Positions 1-11,832 of a DNA stretch of 64,000 bases are shown here, piece by piece. A program made the position numbers and the translations under genes. The DNA is from Lumbricus rubellus (Eukaryota; Annelida; Clitellata; Crassiclitellata; Lumbricidae), in NCBI GenBank assembly GCA_945859605.1, contig OX243820.1:25703577-25767576 (forward strand), read 5' to 3'. Positions within the stretch are counted from its first letter, which is position 1. Every line of letters starts with the position of its first letter. The notes below the pieces were generated by a model. The model was given only the letters and a program-made list of their open reading frames with translations, ran no database searches and was not told where the DNA came from.

Positions 1-90
1 ATTGTAATATGCTATTGTTACCATTGATTGATTGAGTTATTGTAAAATGTCATTGTTACCATTGATTGATTGAATTATTGTAATTGTAGT
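1..90. repeat. ATTG-rich direct repeat
   Basis: Two direct copies, about 38 bp apart, of a segment containing ATTGTTACCATTGATTGATT. This is a short local tandem repeat at the window edge, and its left extent is unknown. Confidence 0.7.
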
Positions 91-1766
91 CTTCATCAGA
101 CCATAGAAACTTAAGCAAATGAAACCAAACGGTCGTTGCTTTCTCAGAAAGACACAATAATTACGGATCAGTAATTCAGCTGAATAATCATTTTCGCTTC
201 TCAATGATGTACTAATCAAATGGATATACGCGCACAGCGGAAATGCGTGATCGCTTGTCACTAATGTTCCGCTCAGCTGCATCAGATAATTGTGACCGGA
301 AGCGACAGACCATGTCCGTCGCCAGAGGTCACCGTTGGTTGCCAAGGTCACGGAGAAGATCGATGCTCTTAAGCAGACGACAAGAGACTCAACGAAGGCT
401 GAGATCTGTAGGCTACTCTATTATACATGTAGCTGCATCCACCAGTGCAGCCAATAGACGCTGGCGGAGTCTTATGCTAATGTTCTTGCTAATGCTATTG
501 TCGCAATTAATTTGTTGAGTAATTGTAGATTCTAATTGTAATTGTAGTGTCTCCGATGTAGTTGCAATTATAAATTATGTAGCGCCAACTATGAGAAAAG
601 CGCTCTCTCTCTCTCTGTGCGAAATGATGAACAGGTCTATTATGGATCTTATGCATCATTACTATAATGGAAAACTGTGCAGAGAAAAAAGAAAAATAAA
701 CGCTCTCTTGTAAAAATGGCTATAGGCTTTTTTTATGTAGGCCTAATTGCAATTAGAAATTATATAGCGTCACTGTGACCTTGGCTATGTACGTGATGCT
801 AAATATAATTGATTTAAGCAGCAAGAAGTTCAAAGAAGACAACATCAGAGTCACCTCTGGTGAGCCCCCGCGCACACGTGGAAACTTTAAATCAGTCAAC
901 GAATTCTCGTTTAAAAATTGCGGATAGCGGCAGGCTCAAAGGTATATGGGCGCATTTACTGGGGTAGGAGTTCACCACTCACGCAGTGCACGCACCAAAT
1001 AGATAATTCCAGAATGTAAAACAAACACTAATTCTGCGTATTTGGGACCATATCCATAAGAACCCCCAAATGGGAAACACCCCGTGAAAATTCTTCCTGG
1101 TCATGCCTGTGTGTTTAAACATTATTGCTGCTAATAGGTCAACAGTATAAATTGCAAACAAGACTTAGACTTCAAAAGCCACGTTTTAGAAGATAGGCCT
1201 AAATGCAAAGTGAAGTAAGATTAAGGAGTGCAAAGGCAGCATCTAATATAATTATAATTGATCACTGGTCAATTAATAATTATTGTCTCAACAATAGAAG
1301 GGGTTCCTTTTTTTGAATTTACTTTGAAGGACTAAGATTTTCTTACCTTAAAGTAAACGTCGGACCATTTTCTGTTCGAAAAGACAAGCTAGCGTTATCG
1401 TTCATGTGTCGATTGCTTGTCCAATGTGTTCACTTGCTTGTAAAGTTTCCACCAAATATATCCTCGAATTTCGAATCTATAGACTTTTCTTCTTAGCGAC
1501 TTATAATTTCGATTACCTACATTATTTATTCGAAAATGTATTCGACTCATTTATTCGAATATATTTTCCAAAACAACGAATATCAACTCATTCGTTTCCA
1601 ACAAACATTTTGAGTGTAGAAAAATCGTTGGTCTCCAACGCAACGAAAGCTAGTTCAACTATGACGTCATCCGAGCAACAGTCGCAGCGTGACGTTTTAA
1701 TTAGAAATGCGTCACTACATAATAGTATTATAATTATTTTTATCGTTGACTAGCCAAGGGCGTAAA
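91..1766. other. No gene recognised
   Basis: AT-rich anonymous DNA. The short open frames on both strands show no recognisable domain. A (CT)n run lies near 601-617. Copies of the genome-wide octamer TAGGCCTA lie near 738 and 1193. Confidence 0.6.
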
Positions 1767-1997
1767 TTTGTTTGTATGTGCACTTGATATAGCGCCCCTT
1801 CAATCTCTCTCTACTCAGAGGCGCTACCGAATGCAGAGCGTACACGGTACACTGCATCGGAGTTTCACGCCGAAGCGCTGAGCAAATTTTGCGAGTGAAG
1901 GAATTTCCCAAAATCCTTACGCGGCGAGGTGGATTCGAACCTCGAACCTTCCGGCTTATGTTCATCGACAACGTCAATGAGGTGAGGTGGGCGCGTC
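1767..1997 (-). mobile_element. tRNA-derived SINE, minus strand
   Basis: On the minus strand the element reads a degenerate tRNA-like head, a Pol III B box (GGTTCGAATCC), the family body (CGCCGCGTAAGGA... GAAGCGCTGAGC), then an AGCGCCTCTGAGTAG-like block and a GGGGCGCTATA 3' end. The A box region near 1975-1990 is degraded. It belongs to the same family as the SINEs at 4727, 5018, 26133, 29724, 37570, 40153 and 57583. Confidence 0.85.
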
Positions 1998-3063
1998 CAA
2001 TAGATTTTTGCAGTTGGCTAACCGTACGCTAATTAATTGGCTTGTAAAGTGCGGAGTGGGCCTAACTGCGGACCCCTATCATTGCAAATGGCTTTCCTGC
2101 AATGCAAATCACGATCCACTGCTTCACTTGAATCGTTATCGTACTCTATCCTACACAAAGTATAATATAATATAGGCCCTAAGTTAAATTATATTGTCGA
2201 ATTAGACGATCCAATGTTCACCACTGCCATGTGTGTTGCCTAAGCTTATTTTAAGGATTTACTGGTTCAAATCTTCCCATAAATGCAAAGACTTTGCATC
2301 AAGCTGCGTGGGTAAAGTGGGGGCGACAACGGGCCGTCTGTTTCCGAACACGACGACGCCATTGTTTACATGCTATTTCCAATGTGAATGCAGTTTACGC
2401 TTCTCAACATAATTATAGGACTATGCCTTTCTTTCGCTCGTGTTAATAAGATTAACCTAATAAACGGTCTTCGGCATTGTCTTTAAGTTCAGAGCGTAGA
2501 ATTTTGGTGACTGCACATTGATATAATTACGATTAAATATGAATTAATTAAAATGCACTGAAATTAATGTTAAAGACGACTAATTTTATACGACAAAAAC
2601 TAGAACTTAATGTTAAAATTAAATTAAATCAATATTGTTCAAAATATATTATTTATACTCACTTCTTTTCTAGAAGCGCAATTTAGTAGCCTATATAGCC
2701 CGACTGGTTTTCAAGGTCAGTATGTAGGCAAGAATAGATACTATGGCGCCTGACATAAAGGTGACACACCAACATTCAAAACAATGAGCAATGCCAATCT
2801 CATTGAAAGAGATGAATCACTGGCAGAAGAGCCCCCTGCTCCCACCCCACCGCCCCCTTCGACCACAATCAGCGAACAGCTTTTGCTTTATGCCTGTAGT
2901 CGACTGATAAACTGAAACAATCGTGCGCTATAGAAGTCGGGCTGATGAGTTGAACCAAATTACGGTTTTATCTGAGAGATTAAAGCAGCATGCACGCAGA
3001 TTTTATTAGCGGTGAGTTTTTATCTCGGTCCCTAAAGAGACGACAGCAGCCAGCTAACGAACG
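1998..3063. other. No gene recognised
   Basis: Anonymous AT-rich DNA without a convincing coding frame, RNA gene or transposon end. A C-rich patch lies at about 2830-2865. Confidence 0.55.
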
Positions 3064-3632
3064 ACTGTCTGTCTGTCTGTCTGTCTGTCCGTGTGTCTGT
3101 CTGTCCGTGTGTCTGTCTGTCTGTCCGTCCGTCTGTCTGTCAGTCCGTCCGTTCGTCCGTCTGTCTGTCCGTCTGTATGTCCGTCTGTCTGACTGTCTGT
3201 CTCTTTGTCTGTCTGACTGTCTGTCCGTTCGTCTGTCCGTCTGTCCGTCGGTCTGTCCGTCCGTTCGTCTGTCTGCCCGTCTGACCATCCTTGTGTCTGT
3301 CTGTCCGTTGGTGGGCCTGTCTGTCCGACCGTCTGTTCGTTTGTTTGTCAGTCCTTCATCTGTCCGTGTATCGGTCTGTCTGTCTGACCATCCTTGTGTC
3401 TGTCTGTCCGTTGGTGGGCCTGTCTGTCCGACCGTCTGTTCGTTTGTTTGTCTGTCCTTCCATCTGTCCGTGTATCGGTCTGTCTGTCTGCCCGTCCTTG
3501 TGTGGGTCCGTCCGTCTGTCCGACAGTCCGTCTGTCTGTCAGTCCATCTGTCCCACCGTCCGTCTGTCTGTCTGTCCGTCCTTCCATCTGTCCGTCCGCC
3601 GTCTGTCTGTCTGTCTGTCCGTCCGTCATGCA
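3064..3632. repeat. Long CTGT/CCGT microsatellite
   Basis: About 570 bp of CTGT units interspersed with CCGT, TCGT and CAGT variants. It includes an internal direct duplication (blocks around 3285-3380 and 3385-3490 are near-identical). Because stop codons are rare in these units, long open frames arise on both strands (Ser/Val/Cys-Leu-rich one way, Thr/Asp/Arg-Gln-rich the other). These are compositional artefacts, not genes. Confidence 0.95.
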
Positions 3633-3639
3633 ATCTACT

Positions 3640-4149
3640 TCCGTCATGCGATCTCCTCGTCATCCGTCTGTCATTAAACAGAGTGCACGTGCACCGTAAT
3701 TTTTCCAACAAACGTCCTCCAGCAGCTTCTCCAATGACCTAAGGATACTTGCAATTCCAAGCTGTACATTCATAATTATACACGCATGTAGTAAGCTTAC
3801 ACATCATTAATTTTGTGCAGTTTCATCGTACATAATGCATCCATGTAAATGCGCACATTAATTATTATCTATAGGCCTACATGTAGGGTTTTTGTAGGCC
3901 CTATAGGCTATGTAAATTGTGCAAACGTATAATTATGTATAGCCTATGTACATGTAGCCTACGCATGTAGGGATACAGTCTCGTCAAGACCGTAGCTAGG
4001 GGGTGTTTTGGGTGTTTGAACATCTTCCCACAAATGAAATAATGTAAAAATTAAATAATGCCTTTACTAGCACACGATGTGAGAACTAAAGAGATTTCAT
4101 CGTGAGACTCTTATTTCAATGATATTTTACAGTGGATTAGATCCAACAC
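3640..4149. other. No gene recognised
   Basis: Anonymous DNA with several TAGGCCTA/TAGCCTA motifs between 3870 and 3965. No coding or structural feature was recognised. Confidence 0.5.
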
Positions 4150-4337
4150 CAACGCTCGTTCTCTGTGGTTGGTCCAACAACCTGGAATGGACTTCCCTTG
4201 ACTATGCGACACCTCCCAAGCTGTTCTCAATTTCACAAACTGTTGAGGACTGTTTTTTTCGCTTGATCTCGGCAGGGAGCGCCTCTGAGTAGGTACCCTG
4301 AGGGGCGCTATATAAATTTTGATTGATTGATTGAACA
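4150..4337 (+). mobile_element. LINE 3' fragment
   Basis: The plus strand at 4171-4263 reads GPTTWNGLPLTMRHLPSCSQ and continues FHKLL..VFF. This is the pattern of the C-terminal end of many CR1/L2-like LINE polyproteins (GPxxWNxLP... FKxxLKxxLF). It is followed by AGCGCCTCTGAGTAG, a GGGGCGCTATATAAATT tail and a terminal (GATT)n repeat. The element is strongly 5'-truncated. Its tail matches that of the SINE family. Confidence 0.75.
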
Positions 4338-4726
4338 CCGCTATGAAAGATCACGACTTTATTCCAAACCTCTTAGTCAGTTGATTCGGTTGCTTGTCGG
4401 CTTGCTCAAAGTCTTTTAACCCCCCCCCCTCTGACAAAATCCTGGCTACGGCCCTGAGCCTCGTGCAGTTTCAGTAAATTGCTTGTTAGGTAAGCAGCAG
4501 GTATACAATTCTTTTCCCACCTCCTCTGAGAAATACATAAAATCTCCGCTCCTAACTCCTACACACTCAGTAAAAGATACTGAAAAATTCTGATTTCAGG
4601 GTGCACTATACATTTATCATACAATAAAGGGGTTCATGCCATTGCCCCCCCCTCCATATATTTCGGGCCTGCCTTAGATTTGATTTGACTTGATTCGAAT
4701 TGATTTATTTGAATTTGTCTAATGAT

Positions 4727-4945
4727 GGGGCGCGGTGGTGCAGTGGGTATGCCTACGTTCGTAGCCTTGCAGCAGGAGAGTTGCGGGTTCGAATCCAACT
4801 CAAGCCGCCTCGTAGGGACCTTGAGCAAGTCCTTCACTTGCAATTGTTCATGCGCTTCAGCATGAAACACCGATTCAGTGTCCGCGCTGTTGTTGAGAAC
4901 GCTTCTGAGTAGTATATTGATGGAACGCTATGTCAAGCGCACAAA
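4727..4945 (+). mobile_element. tRNA-derived SINE
   Basis: Full-length plus-strand copy. It begins GGGGCGCGGTGGTGCAGTGG (A box region), has a perfect B box GGTTCGAATCC at about 4788-4798, and then the body (AGGGACCTTGAGCAAGTCC, CAGTGTCCGCGCTG). The 3' end is a degraded ACGCTTCTGAGTAG ... ACGCTATGTCAAG. Folding into a real tRNA is not supported: there is no proper acceptor-stem pairing. Confidence 0.9.
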
Positions 4946-5017
4946 ATATATATATTTTATTATCTCATTGACTAATGTGCAATTGTGCATCCGCAACGGA
5001 TACAATTATTTATTTGT

Positions 5018-5243
5018 GGGGCGCGGTGGTGTAGTGGTGGCGTCGTCGCCTTGAAGCCGGATGGTTCGAGGTTCGAATCCACCTCAAGTCGCCGCGTAGG
5101 GACCTTGGGCAAGTCCTTCACTCGCAATTGCTCAGCGCTTCGGCGTGAAACTCCGCTGCAGTGTCCGCGCTGCATTCGGGAGCGCCTCTGAGTAGATAGA
5201 GTTTGAAGGGGCGCTATAACAAGACAGTGCACATACAAACAAA
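5018..5243 (+). mobile_element. tRNA-derived SINE
   Basis: The best-preserved copy in the window. Head GGGGCGCGGTGGTGTAGTGG, B box GGTTCGAATCC, body GGGACCTTGGGCAAGTCC, GAGCGCCTCTGAGTAG, and 3' end GGGGCGCTATAACAAG followed by a CACATACAAACAAA tail. It lies 70 bp downstream of another copy of the same family. Confidence 0.92.
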
Positions 5244-5269
5244 TTATTGGTACCTACAGGCACGTCGCA

Positions 5270-6740
5270 GCAGAATCTTTCTATAAAATGTCCATCTAGC
5301 GAGTTGATGTTCGCAAATTAGACTCATAGAGTTTTCAACTGTTGCGGACGCGTCCACCTAGCGAACGTTTCGTATTGTTAGGGGAAAAATCAAGGGCTAT
5401 TGTTATTATTGTTGTTCTTCACTTAGGCCTATAAATATGTTTTCAAACTACGATTGTCTGTTTTTGCGCACTCTTGAGAATGTAAGCAACCTGTGTCCAT
5501 GTCAACCTGTAAAATTAAAAGAAACTACTTTCGATTTTTTTATATTGATCGATTGACTGTTCGATTGATTGATCGAATGATTGATTTAATTGACTTATTG
5601 ACTGACTGATTGATTGACCGACTGATTGGTTTATCGATTGATTGACTGCATGGCTGACTGACTGATTGATTGGTCGACTGATTGGTTGGTTGGTTGGTTG
5701 ATTGATTAATCGATTGATTGGCTAACTCACCGAATGGTTGACTGATTGGCTGACTGACATATTGACTGATTGGCTGGTTTATTGACTGATTGATTGACTG
5801 ATTGGCTTATTGACTGATTGGTTGATTGGTCGATTGGTTGGTTGATTGATTGATTGTGTCGTCTCACGCAACCAAGATATTGCTATGCTTTGTGACGATG
5901 TAAAATATATAAAATACATGCAAATTGATAGGACTTGTCCAAGATTCAATTCGTTGACCAAAGTGAGCTAATATTATTATTGTGGACATTTACAACACTA
6001 AACTTACGCCGTTGAGTAAGCTTATATAGGCCTAACTAATGAAATTCCTACCAGACATCAATACTGTTGAAAATGCTGACTTGAATTATTCTGTTTAAAT
6101 AAATTGAAGAACCTGTAAACCGAACCTTTGGTCCGTTTGGTCTTACCTATGAAATCCGGCAATTTTGTTTCGTGATAGTCATTAAGCAAGAAAATAAGAG
6201 GCTTCATATCAGTGCAATTTATAGCTGCAATACGTACGTACGGCATAGCCTAATAGCCTAGTGATCAGACTTTGAGACACGTATCAGTTGAAAGAGATGC
6301 CCTCGAGGTAGTGAACTCGTTCAACTACCGACAAGGAACACGTTAGATCGATATTATGGTTAAATATAGGGCATCATTAGAGCGAGGGACTTCGGTATAT
6401 AAGAATAATATAGCCTACATACGAGCAATTACATGACCTTTAGCAATTTAATGACGAGTCGTGTTGGTTTCCCAATCGCTTTTATGGTATTCTCGCTGTT
6501 AAAGTAGGTCTATCAAATACGAGAAATACGGGTGAGCGAGTCTATTATAATTATGACAAACAGGAACTTTAAGGATATCTTCCTACATCAAAATTAGTGT
6601 ATTGTTGCAACCACATGGAAGTGAAGGAGACAAACATAATACTTATACCAGGTAGCCTACATATTAATATGCTGGATATGACAGCCGAACGGATCGCACT
6701 CTGACAAGATTTTTCCAGTTTGCAAGTTTACCTGAAGCGC
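5270..6740. repeat. Segmental duplication, copy D1
   Basis: Pairs with about 20690-22185 in direct orientation. Shared landmarks in the same order are GTTCTTCACTT, CTTGAGAATGTA, the ATTG/ACTG minisatellite, AACCAAGATATTGCTATGCT, GAAATCCGGCAATT and CTCGAGGTAGTGAACTCGTT. No gene was recognised inside. Confidence 0.8.
5545..5862. repeat. ATTG/ACTG minisatellite
   Basis: Degenerate tetranucleotide array of GATT, GACT and GGTT units, about 320 bp. It corresponds to the array at 20990-21411 in the duplicated segment. Apparent Ile/Asn/Gln/Ser-rich frames across it are artefacts. Confidence 0.92.
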
Positions 6741-7344
6741 ACCTAACAACCACCTAGCAACGTCCTTGCTAGTGCAGATTATAGCCTATCTCTAAGAGTA
6801 AAATTATTAATGATTATTAATTATCAGATGATTGACGAACAAGTAAACTTCGATGCTTTGAAACCGCTTGGACTATATAGGCTATTTCACCGCACTATAG
6901 GCCTAACCTATAAACCTAAGCATAGGCCTATAGACCTATTAGGCAATCTGAACATAGATTCGAATTCCGAAATCATCTAGGGCCTAATCAGATAAAATTT
7001 GTTACGCAGAGTGCGAAAGAGTGAAAAAATAGAATTAAAATAGAACGAAACAAATACAACAAAACTTAACGAGATCTTTTATTATTAAGCCAATAGGCCT
7101 TATTATAGTCGTAAGTGCACAACAAGACGAGCGCCTATAGCCTACACCACGACAAGAATCAGACGACAATGGTATACTTCGAATTCAAATGGCAAAATAA
7201 TTGTCCCGTCCGAATTAGACTAGGCCTATAATAGAGCAATATCCACAACTGAGTCTATAATTATACAACAACAAACTACAATTTTAGTGACGCTATTATA
7301 GCTCTATGCATGCACAGTGCACCAGCACATCTACAAATAAATGA
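6741..7344. other. No gene recognised
   Basis: AT-rich anonymous DNA rich in the TAGGCCTA octamer and its one-base-shorter forms. No coding or structural feature was recognised. Confidence 0.5.
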
Positions 7345-8297
7345 AGAGGTGAGTTCCAAAACCTGTTAAGTAGAAATTTTTCGAAATGGGACTAAGCGTG
7401 GAGAAAGGCTGTCCGTATGGCTGGCCAGCCTCCAACATAATTATTTCGTGCCAAAACCTGCTAAGTATATGTTTTTCAGAGCAGATAAATATCACTTGAG
7501 TTCCAAAACCTGCTAAGTACGTGTCGTGTTTCGTTCCAAAACCTGTTAAGTTCATTGACCAATCACGAAGCCCCTTTGATACCACGTGATTGAAAAATGG
7601 CTGGAGTAAACAGCGAGTTTTCAGAAGCGATTGCGACAGCGACAAAGCCTCGAAAACGAGTAAAAAACGTTAAAAACTGGAAAAAGTAATAGAGAAAAAT
7701 AAAATATAATAGTTGTGATTCGAAATCACCAAAACTCGCATGTAAGCATAGATTCTATGCAGGACATCGCGGCACTGTATGTAACGTCGGAGCTTTGACC
7801 ACTGGCGATATAGGCCTACTATAACAGCTTTTCATATAAGTTTCTACACTAGTGTCGATAGAACTTTACTTTCTCGTGAATATTTTCCTTTTATATGTTT
7901 TTTGGTGAAAAATAAGGTCACCTTAAGGTTATAACAATACATATTTTTGATACATGACAGCTTTCTGGATTTGAATAGTATATTATCGTTAGGCCCTAAC
8001 TTAGTAGCATAGTAAATCATTAACTTTTCTATGTAGGCCCAGGTTTGATATTGTGTCAAAACCTGTTAAGTACGAAATATTGTGCCAGAACCTGCTAAGT
8101 ACAACTTTGCGACTAATTTTTAATATTAAGAACTTTTCCTGGATTTGTGGAATACTTATGAAACAGCATCTATTTATAAGGCAAACAATTCAGTGCAAAA
8201 GATGTTTCCTCCCTTTTCAAGAATTTCTTGGAAATGAAAAAGTGCCTTTTCCCAAAAATATGGTTTTTCTACTTAACAGGTTTTGGAACTCAGCTCT
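7345..8297. mobile_element. Fold-back element with seven 19-bp motif copies
   Basis: The ends are inverted repeats of about 34 bp. The left arm, from about 7344, reads GAAGAGGTGAGTTCC and runs on through the motif. The right arm, ending near 8297, is its complement with one mismatch. The motif TTCCAAAACCTGYTAAGTA, with variants, occurs at 7354, 7449, 7501, 7534, 8054 and 8083 (direct) and at 8270-8288 (inverted). No convincing target-site duplication was seen. A short open frame with a possible splice donor sits at 7597. It looks like a non-autonomous DNA transposon, but the superfamily is not recognised. Confidence 0.65.
7597..7689 (+). CDS. Possible first-exon remnant, 30 codons
   Basis: An ATG after a CCAAT-containing stretch (GACCAATCACG at about 7557) opens a 30-codon frame. 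The frame begins MAGVNSEF and ends in a basic KPRKR...NWKK stretch, then TAA. The sequence AAAAAGTAATAG at 7681-7692 contains a potential GT splice donor, so this may be the 5' exon of a gene once carried by the surrounding fold-back element. The K-x-R-K-R...N-W-K-K pattern resembles N-termini of an unnamed invertebrate protein family, from memory only. The function is unknown and the frame may be chance. Confidence 0.3.
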   Translation: MAGVNSEFSEAIATATKPRKRVKNVKNWKK

Positions 8298-8299
8298 TC

Positions 8300-9438
8300 A
8301 AATGCTAAAGCACATGACGAAGTTTATAGCCTCCGATCCGAGTCCACTATAATAATGAACATTTGGTTTTGAGGATGTATTCAAAGCTGTTCATACTTAC
8401 TAACTAAAATAAAGTGCCCATTCACCTTTATGCAGTCTGTACTGACTTTACCTTGTGAACATTTTTAATCATATGGCGGCCGAAAACACGTACATGTAAA
8501 GGTTTACTGAAAATGTAAATGTAATTTTTTAAATTATTTTATGGTTAAAAGTTCTTTTAAAGAAAATATTAAATTTTAACCGCAATTTCACGGATTTAGG
8601 GCATAATTTATATTGATGTAGGCCTAATAGACGCTATGTTTATATATAGCATTAATCACAATTCAAGGTTTTAGCGGGTGTCACAAACTTCGCAACGATG
8701 TAGGCCTACATTGTAATTAAATTAATTTTCAGCTATATGCTATAGTTATACTGTGGCTGCTGTGCCCATGTAGGCTACCATAAAAATCGACCGTTCATAT
8801 CAGTTGTGCCAGTACGGGATTTTTTTAAGGGAATCATTTTATTCTGATATAATTTTGCGTTATTAAACATACTAGAAATATTGCTAAATTGAGCCGTATA
8901 TTAAATGAAAATTTTAAAATTATTAATTTTTTAAATTAATAATCATAATTATTTCCGTTGTTTTTATTATCCAACGAAAGATTGTCGCCGAGGGATGAAG
9001 GATGACAAGGTCTAAATATTGGTTAACGTCCAGCAAATTGTCTCAACTGAATTCTACAACAGCAAGTTGGAATAGGCCTAAGTTTAATTCCATGACCTGT
9101 TTTAGGCCTACTAACTTTAATTTCTTTAATTTTTTCAATCTACAAGGTAGCTCGATAAAAAAAGATGTCCCATTAGTAAAAACTAAAAATGCGATTTCTC
9201 CGCAACCAATGAAACTTTGTGTATGCAAATTAAGCGATTTATGGAGCAAAACTTCAAACAATCCATGAAAATTACATTAGGGAAACTTCATTACTTCAAA
9301 ACTTAACAAAAGTTACAGCTTTTCAAACAGAATTTCATTTTTTAAACTTCCGGTGAAGAACGATGCAATCCTTTTATTTCTTTTAGAATCTTTTCCGGTT
9401 GGATTTTTTTTTATCGAGCTACCCTTTATGTTCAGCGA
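8300..9438. other. No gene recognised; hairpin at 9143-9424
   Basis: AT-rich intergenic DNA 3' of receptor 1. The only structure seen is an inverted repeat: AAGGTAGCTCGATAAAAAAA at about 9143 pairs with its complement ending near 9424. This could be a short MITE, but no target duplication was found. The small opposed frames at 9002-9268 have no recognisable domain. Confidence 0.5.
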
Positions 9439-10461
9439 CTAGTTTAGTGACTCTGTGGTAGTTGATCTAGATCCAGACGGCCTCACCTGAATACGACAGA
9501 ATAACTTACGAAAACCAACTCGGAATTCCTCGTAGTACAAGCCATAGATGAATGGATCGTTGCAGCAATTAAAGTAGGACAAGACTACAGACACGCTGTA
9601 AGTAATGCCACCCAGATCTAGCGCCAGGTTTCCCAAAAGACTCACCAACACAAAAAAATGTTTGAAGCTTGAACAGATGACGAATGCAAGAACGACGATG
9701 AACAACGTCTTAATGATGTTGCGTCTGGCTCTCGAGATCTTCGGATCGATCGATGGTGCAGCTGTGGCATTTGCCGGTTGAGTGATCTTTGAAATGCGGA
9801 TTAAAGAGCGCGCCATGCCAATGTAACAGAAAGCAAAGACACTGGTGGGAATGAAGTACTCGGCGAGGAAATTGGCGACGCCGGCGACACGCGCTGCGGC
9901 AAGGCTTTGGAAGTTTCCGATCGTGCATGTTCCATCGGTGATGATCACGGTTGGGTAGCTTAGACACATCTTAATGATGACACCAAGTAGAGTTCCAGCG
10001 ATGCTGCTTGCGATGATCTTTGCCTTGCTGATCTTCAGACGGTGCTTGATCGGGTGCACAATCTCGAAGTACCGTTCAATGGTCATTAGGGTAATGTTGT
10101 AGATCGACGATAAAAGCAGGCCGCTGAAGAAGGATCGGGAGTTCCACAGGTAGCACAGTGGAACAACCTCAGACAGTGTCCAGTGATTACCGTCGATCGT
10201 AACCGTCATGATGAGCATGATGCTGACGAGAAGGTTTATGGTGCACTGGATGACGAGAAAATAGTTGGCCTGTCGTTTGAGGAGTGGCTTGTGTACAAGA
10301 AAAACAATCAGAGCCAACAGGTTTCCAACAATTCCCACTGCACCAATTGAAACGCTTAAGATCTGGGTGCTGGAGGCAATCGCACTATAGGAAACTTTGG
10401 AACCCGTCGGCTTTTGAGTCTGAAGTATTGCTGGGCTGTTCGAACTGTTATCCGAGTTCAT
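9439..10461 (-). CDS. Intronless class A GPCR, receptor 1 (intact)
   Basis: A 340-residue, seven-helix, rhodopsin-class receptor in one exon, expected in the plasma membrane. Helices lie at about 33-57, 66-90, 105-127, 147-169, 190-214, 248-272 and 286-308. TM1 carries GNLLAL; a TM3 Cys103 and an ECL2 Cys179 could form the usual disulfide. DRY appears as ERY (129-131) and NPxxY as NDPFIY (301-306). N5 is a likely N-glycosylation site. Unusual features are that TM2 has Ser80 where Asp2.50 is expected, and TM6 lacks the CWxP motif. The start is supported because all three paralogues share an AATAAAGATGAA context at this ATG. The ligand is unknown. Lineage-expanded, intronless receptors of this kind are often chemosensory in echinoderms (inference). 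Confidence 0.92.
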   Translation of the reverse strand: MNSDNSSNSPAILQTQKPTGSKVSYSAIASSTQILSVSIGAVGIVGNLLALIVFLVHKPLLKRQANYFLVIQCTINLLVSIMLIMTVTIDGNHWTLSEVVPLCYLWNSRSFFSGLLLSSIYNITLMTIERYFEIVHPIKHRLKISKAKIIASSIAGTLLGVIIKMCLSYPTVIITDGTCTIGNFQSLAAARVAGVANFLAEYFIPTSVFAFCYIGMARSLIRISKITQPANATAAPSIDPKISRARRNIIKTLFIVVLAFVICSSFKHFFVLVSLLGNLALDLGGITYSVSVVLSYFNCCNDPFIYGLYYEEFRVGFRKLFCRIQVRPSGSRSTTTESLN

Positions 10462-11832
10462 CTTTATTGCTTTGGGCAGGTGATTTTTTTAATTTCAGCT
10501 CCGAATCACTGTTGTTTTTAGAGTGTCGTCACAAATTAATCGAGCGATGATTTGAAGCCACTGCGAAAGAAATCAGAGTTCTGAACAGTTACTCTCATCT
10601 TAGGAAACACATTTTAATTTTTTTGTGCGTGCACACATGTTTGCACGCATGTATAAGGATGCAGAAATGCAGTCAAACGTACTCCAAAATACTCATAATT
10701 ATACAATTATACATGTAGTGCCGTTCAGGTGCATCTCAAAGGCGTTTTGGCGTGGCTATTAGCCCATTATACTTTATACTTTATATGGCTTGGTTTTATT
10801 TGATGACTTGGTGCATGGGGGAAGATGTAGAGCTGCAATAGAGAGGATGAGCAAGAGGAGAAGGAGAAGACAGAGAGGATGAATGGGGAAACGAGGAGGA
10901 GAATGCAGATTAGGAAAATATGAAGAACAGACACGAAAAGAAGGAGGAAGAGAAAGAGCAGACGAAGTATATATAATGGAAATAATCTGAAGATTAAAAT
11001 TAGGAGAACATGAGTAAAGTGTAGTGCGTTGTAGAAAGAGAACAATGAAACAAGAAGGCGGGAAGGAGAACGATGAAACGTGGCATCTGCGGCACATGAC
11101 GAGGACGAGGAGGAGCGCTATATAAATTGTGTCTATCACTATGAATAGGTGTAAATGTCCATAGGCCTACGTGTATACACAAATATTTATTTAGATACAT
11201 ATAAAATGGCTCCTACATGTAAATGTTGTTCGGTTTTTGAAATACATAGGAATACCTAAAATATATTTTCAATATCATGTAATGAAACAAATTACACGGC
11301 AGTTTCCTGTTTGAGCAAAAATTCTTGAGAAGTAAGATTACCTCGGCTCTTTTGCTAGAAGACTATGTACGCAGTCTCCCAGAAGTTTCAGGCGTCTAGA
11401 GATCTAGGCCTACTGAAGATAAACGAAGTCTCACTGACTAAAGGTATAGAGCTTAGTGAGGACGTAAACAGAAACACATATTTATATAGACCTATATGTA
11501 AGCTTATGCCTGTAGCCTGCACGTCATTCACAGCAGACAAAACGCATCCATGTAGGCCTATAACAGTATGTGGGCGGAGTCGATATCCCATAATCCCATG
11601 CGCCTAGACCCGGATTGGTATTTAGACCAGCCATGTATTAGTGGTAAAATGGAAATTTCTACATAGCCTAAAAGCCTTGTCGCCAGAACCAGATTCATAC
11701 ACAGGCGTACTGCCAAAATGTATGAACGAGATTGCCGAATGGTAGCAGTGTAGCACTGGCACGTGGACCAGCACTAGTGATGCGGGTTCGATATCCGCAG
11801 CCAGTGAAGTTTTGGCTGTTTATTTAGCTTGT
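10462..11832. repeat. 5' flank module of receptor 1
   Basis: This module is shared with the other receptor copies. It contains GTGCCGTTCAGGTGC (about 10719), a purine-rich GAAGGAGAA tract (10820-11080), a GCGCTATATAAATT LINE/SINE-type tail (11115-11129) and a block (about 11270-11760). That block includes TGTACGCAGTCTCCCAGAAG, GACAAAACGCATCCATGTA, CCCATAATCCCATGCG and GTCGCCAGAACCAG. The last block recurs at 25430-25860 and 33880-34320 and, inverted, at 14225-14580. No gene was recognised. Confidence 0.75.

Noticed and set aside
2941..2985. Hammerhead ribozyme core (CTGATGAG)
   Set aside because: No matching CGAAAC and cleavage-site GTC in a foldable arrangement nearby.
2980..3742. Two opposed 240-250 codon open frames, with further overlapping frames
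   Set aside because: They are produced by the stop-poor CTGT/CCGT microsatellite; both strands and several frames are open and there is no domain.
5018..5090. Possible tRNA gene, with A and B boxes
   Set aside because: The acceptor stem does not pair, and the sequence is part of a family of about 220 bp with a shared 3' tail, so it is a SINE.
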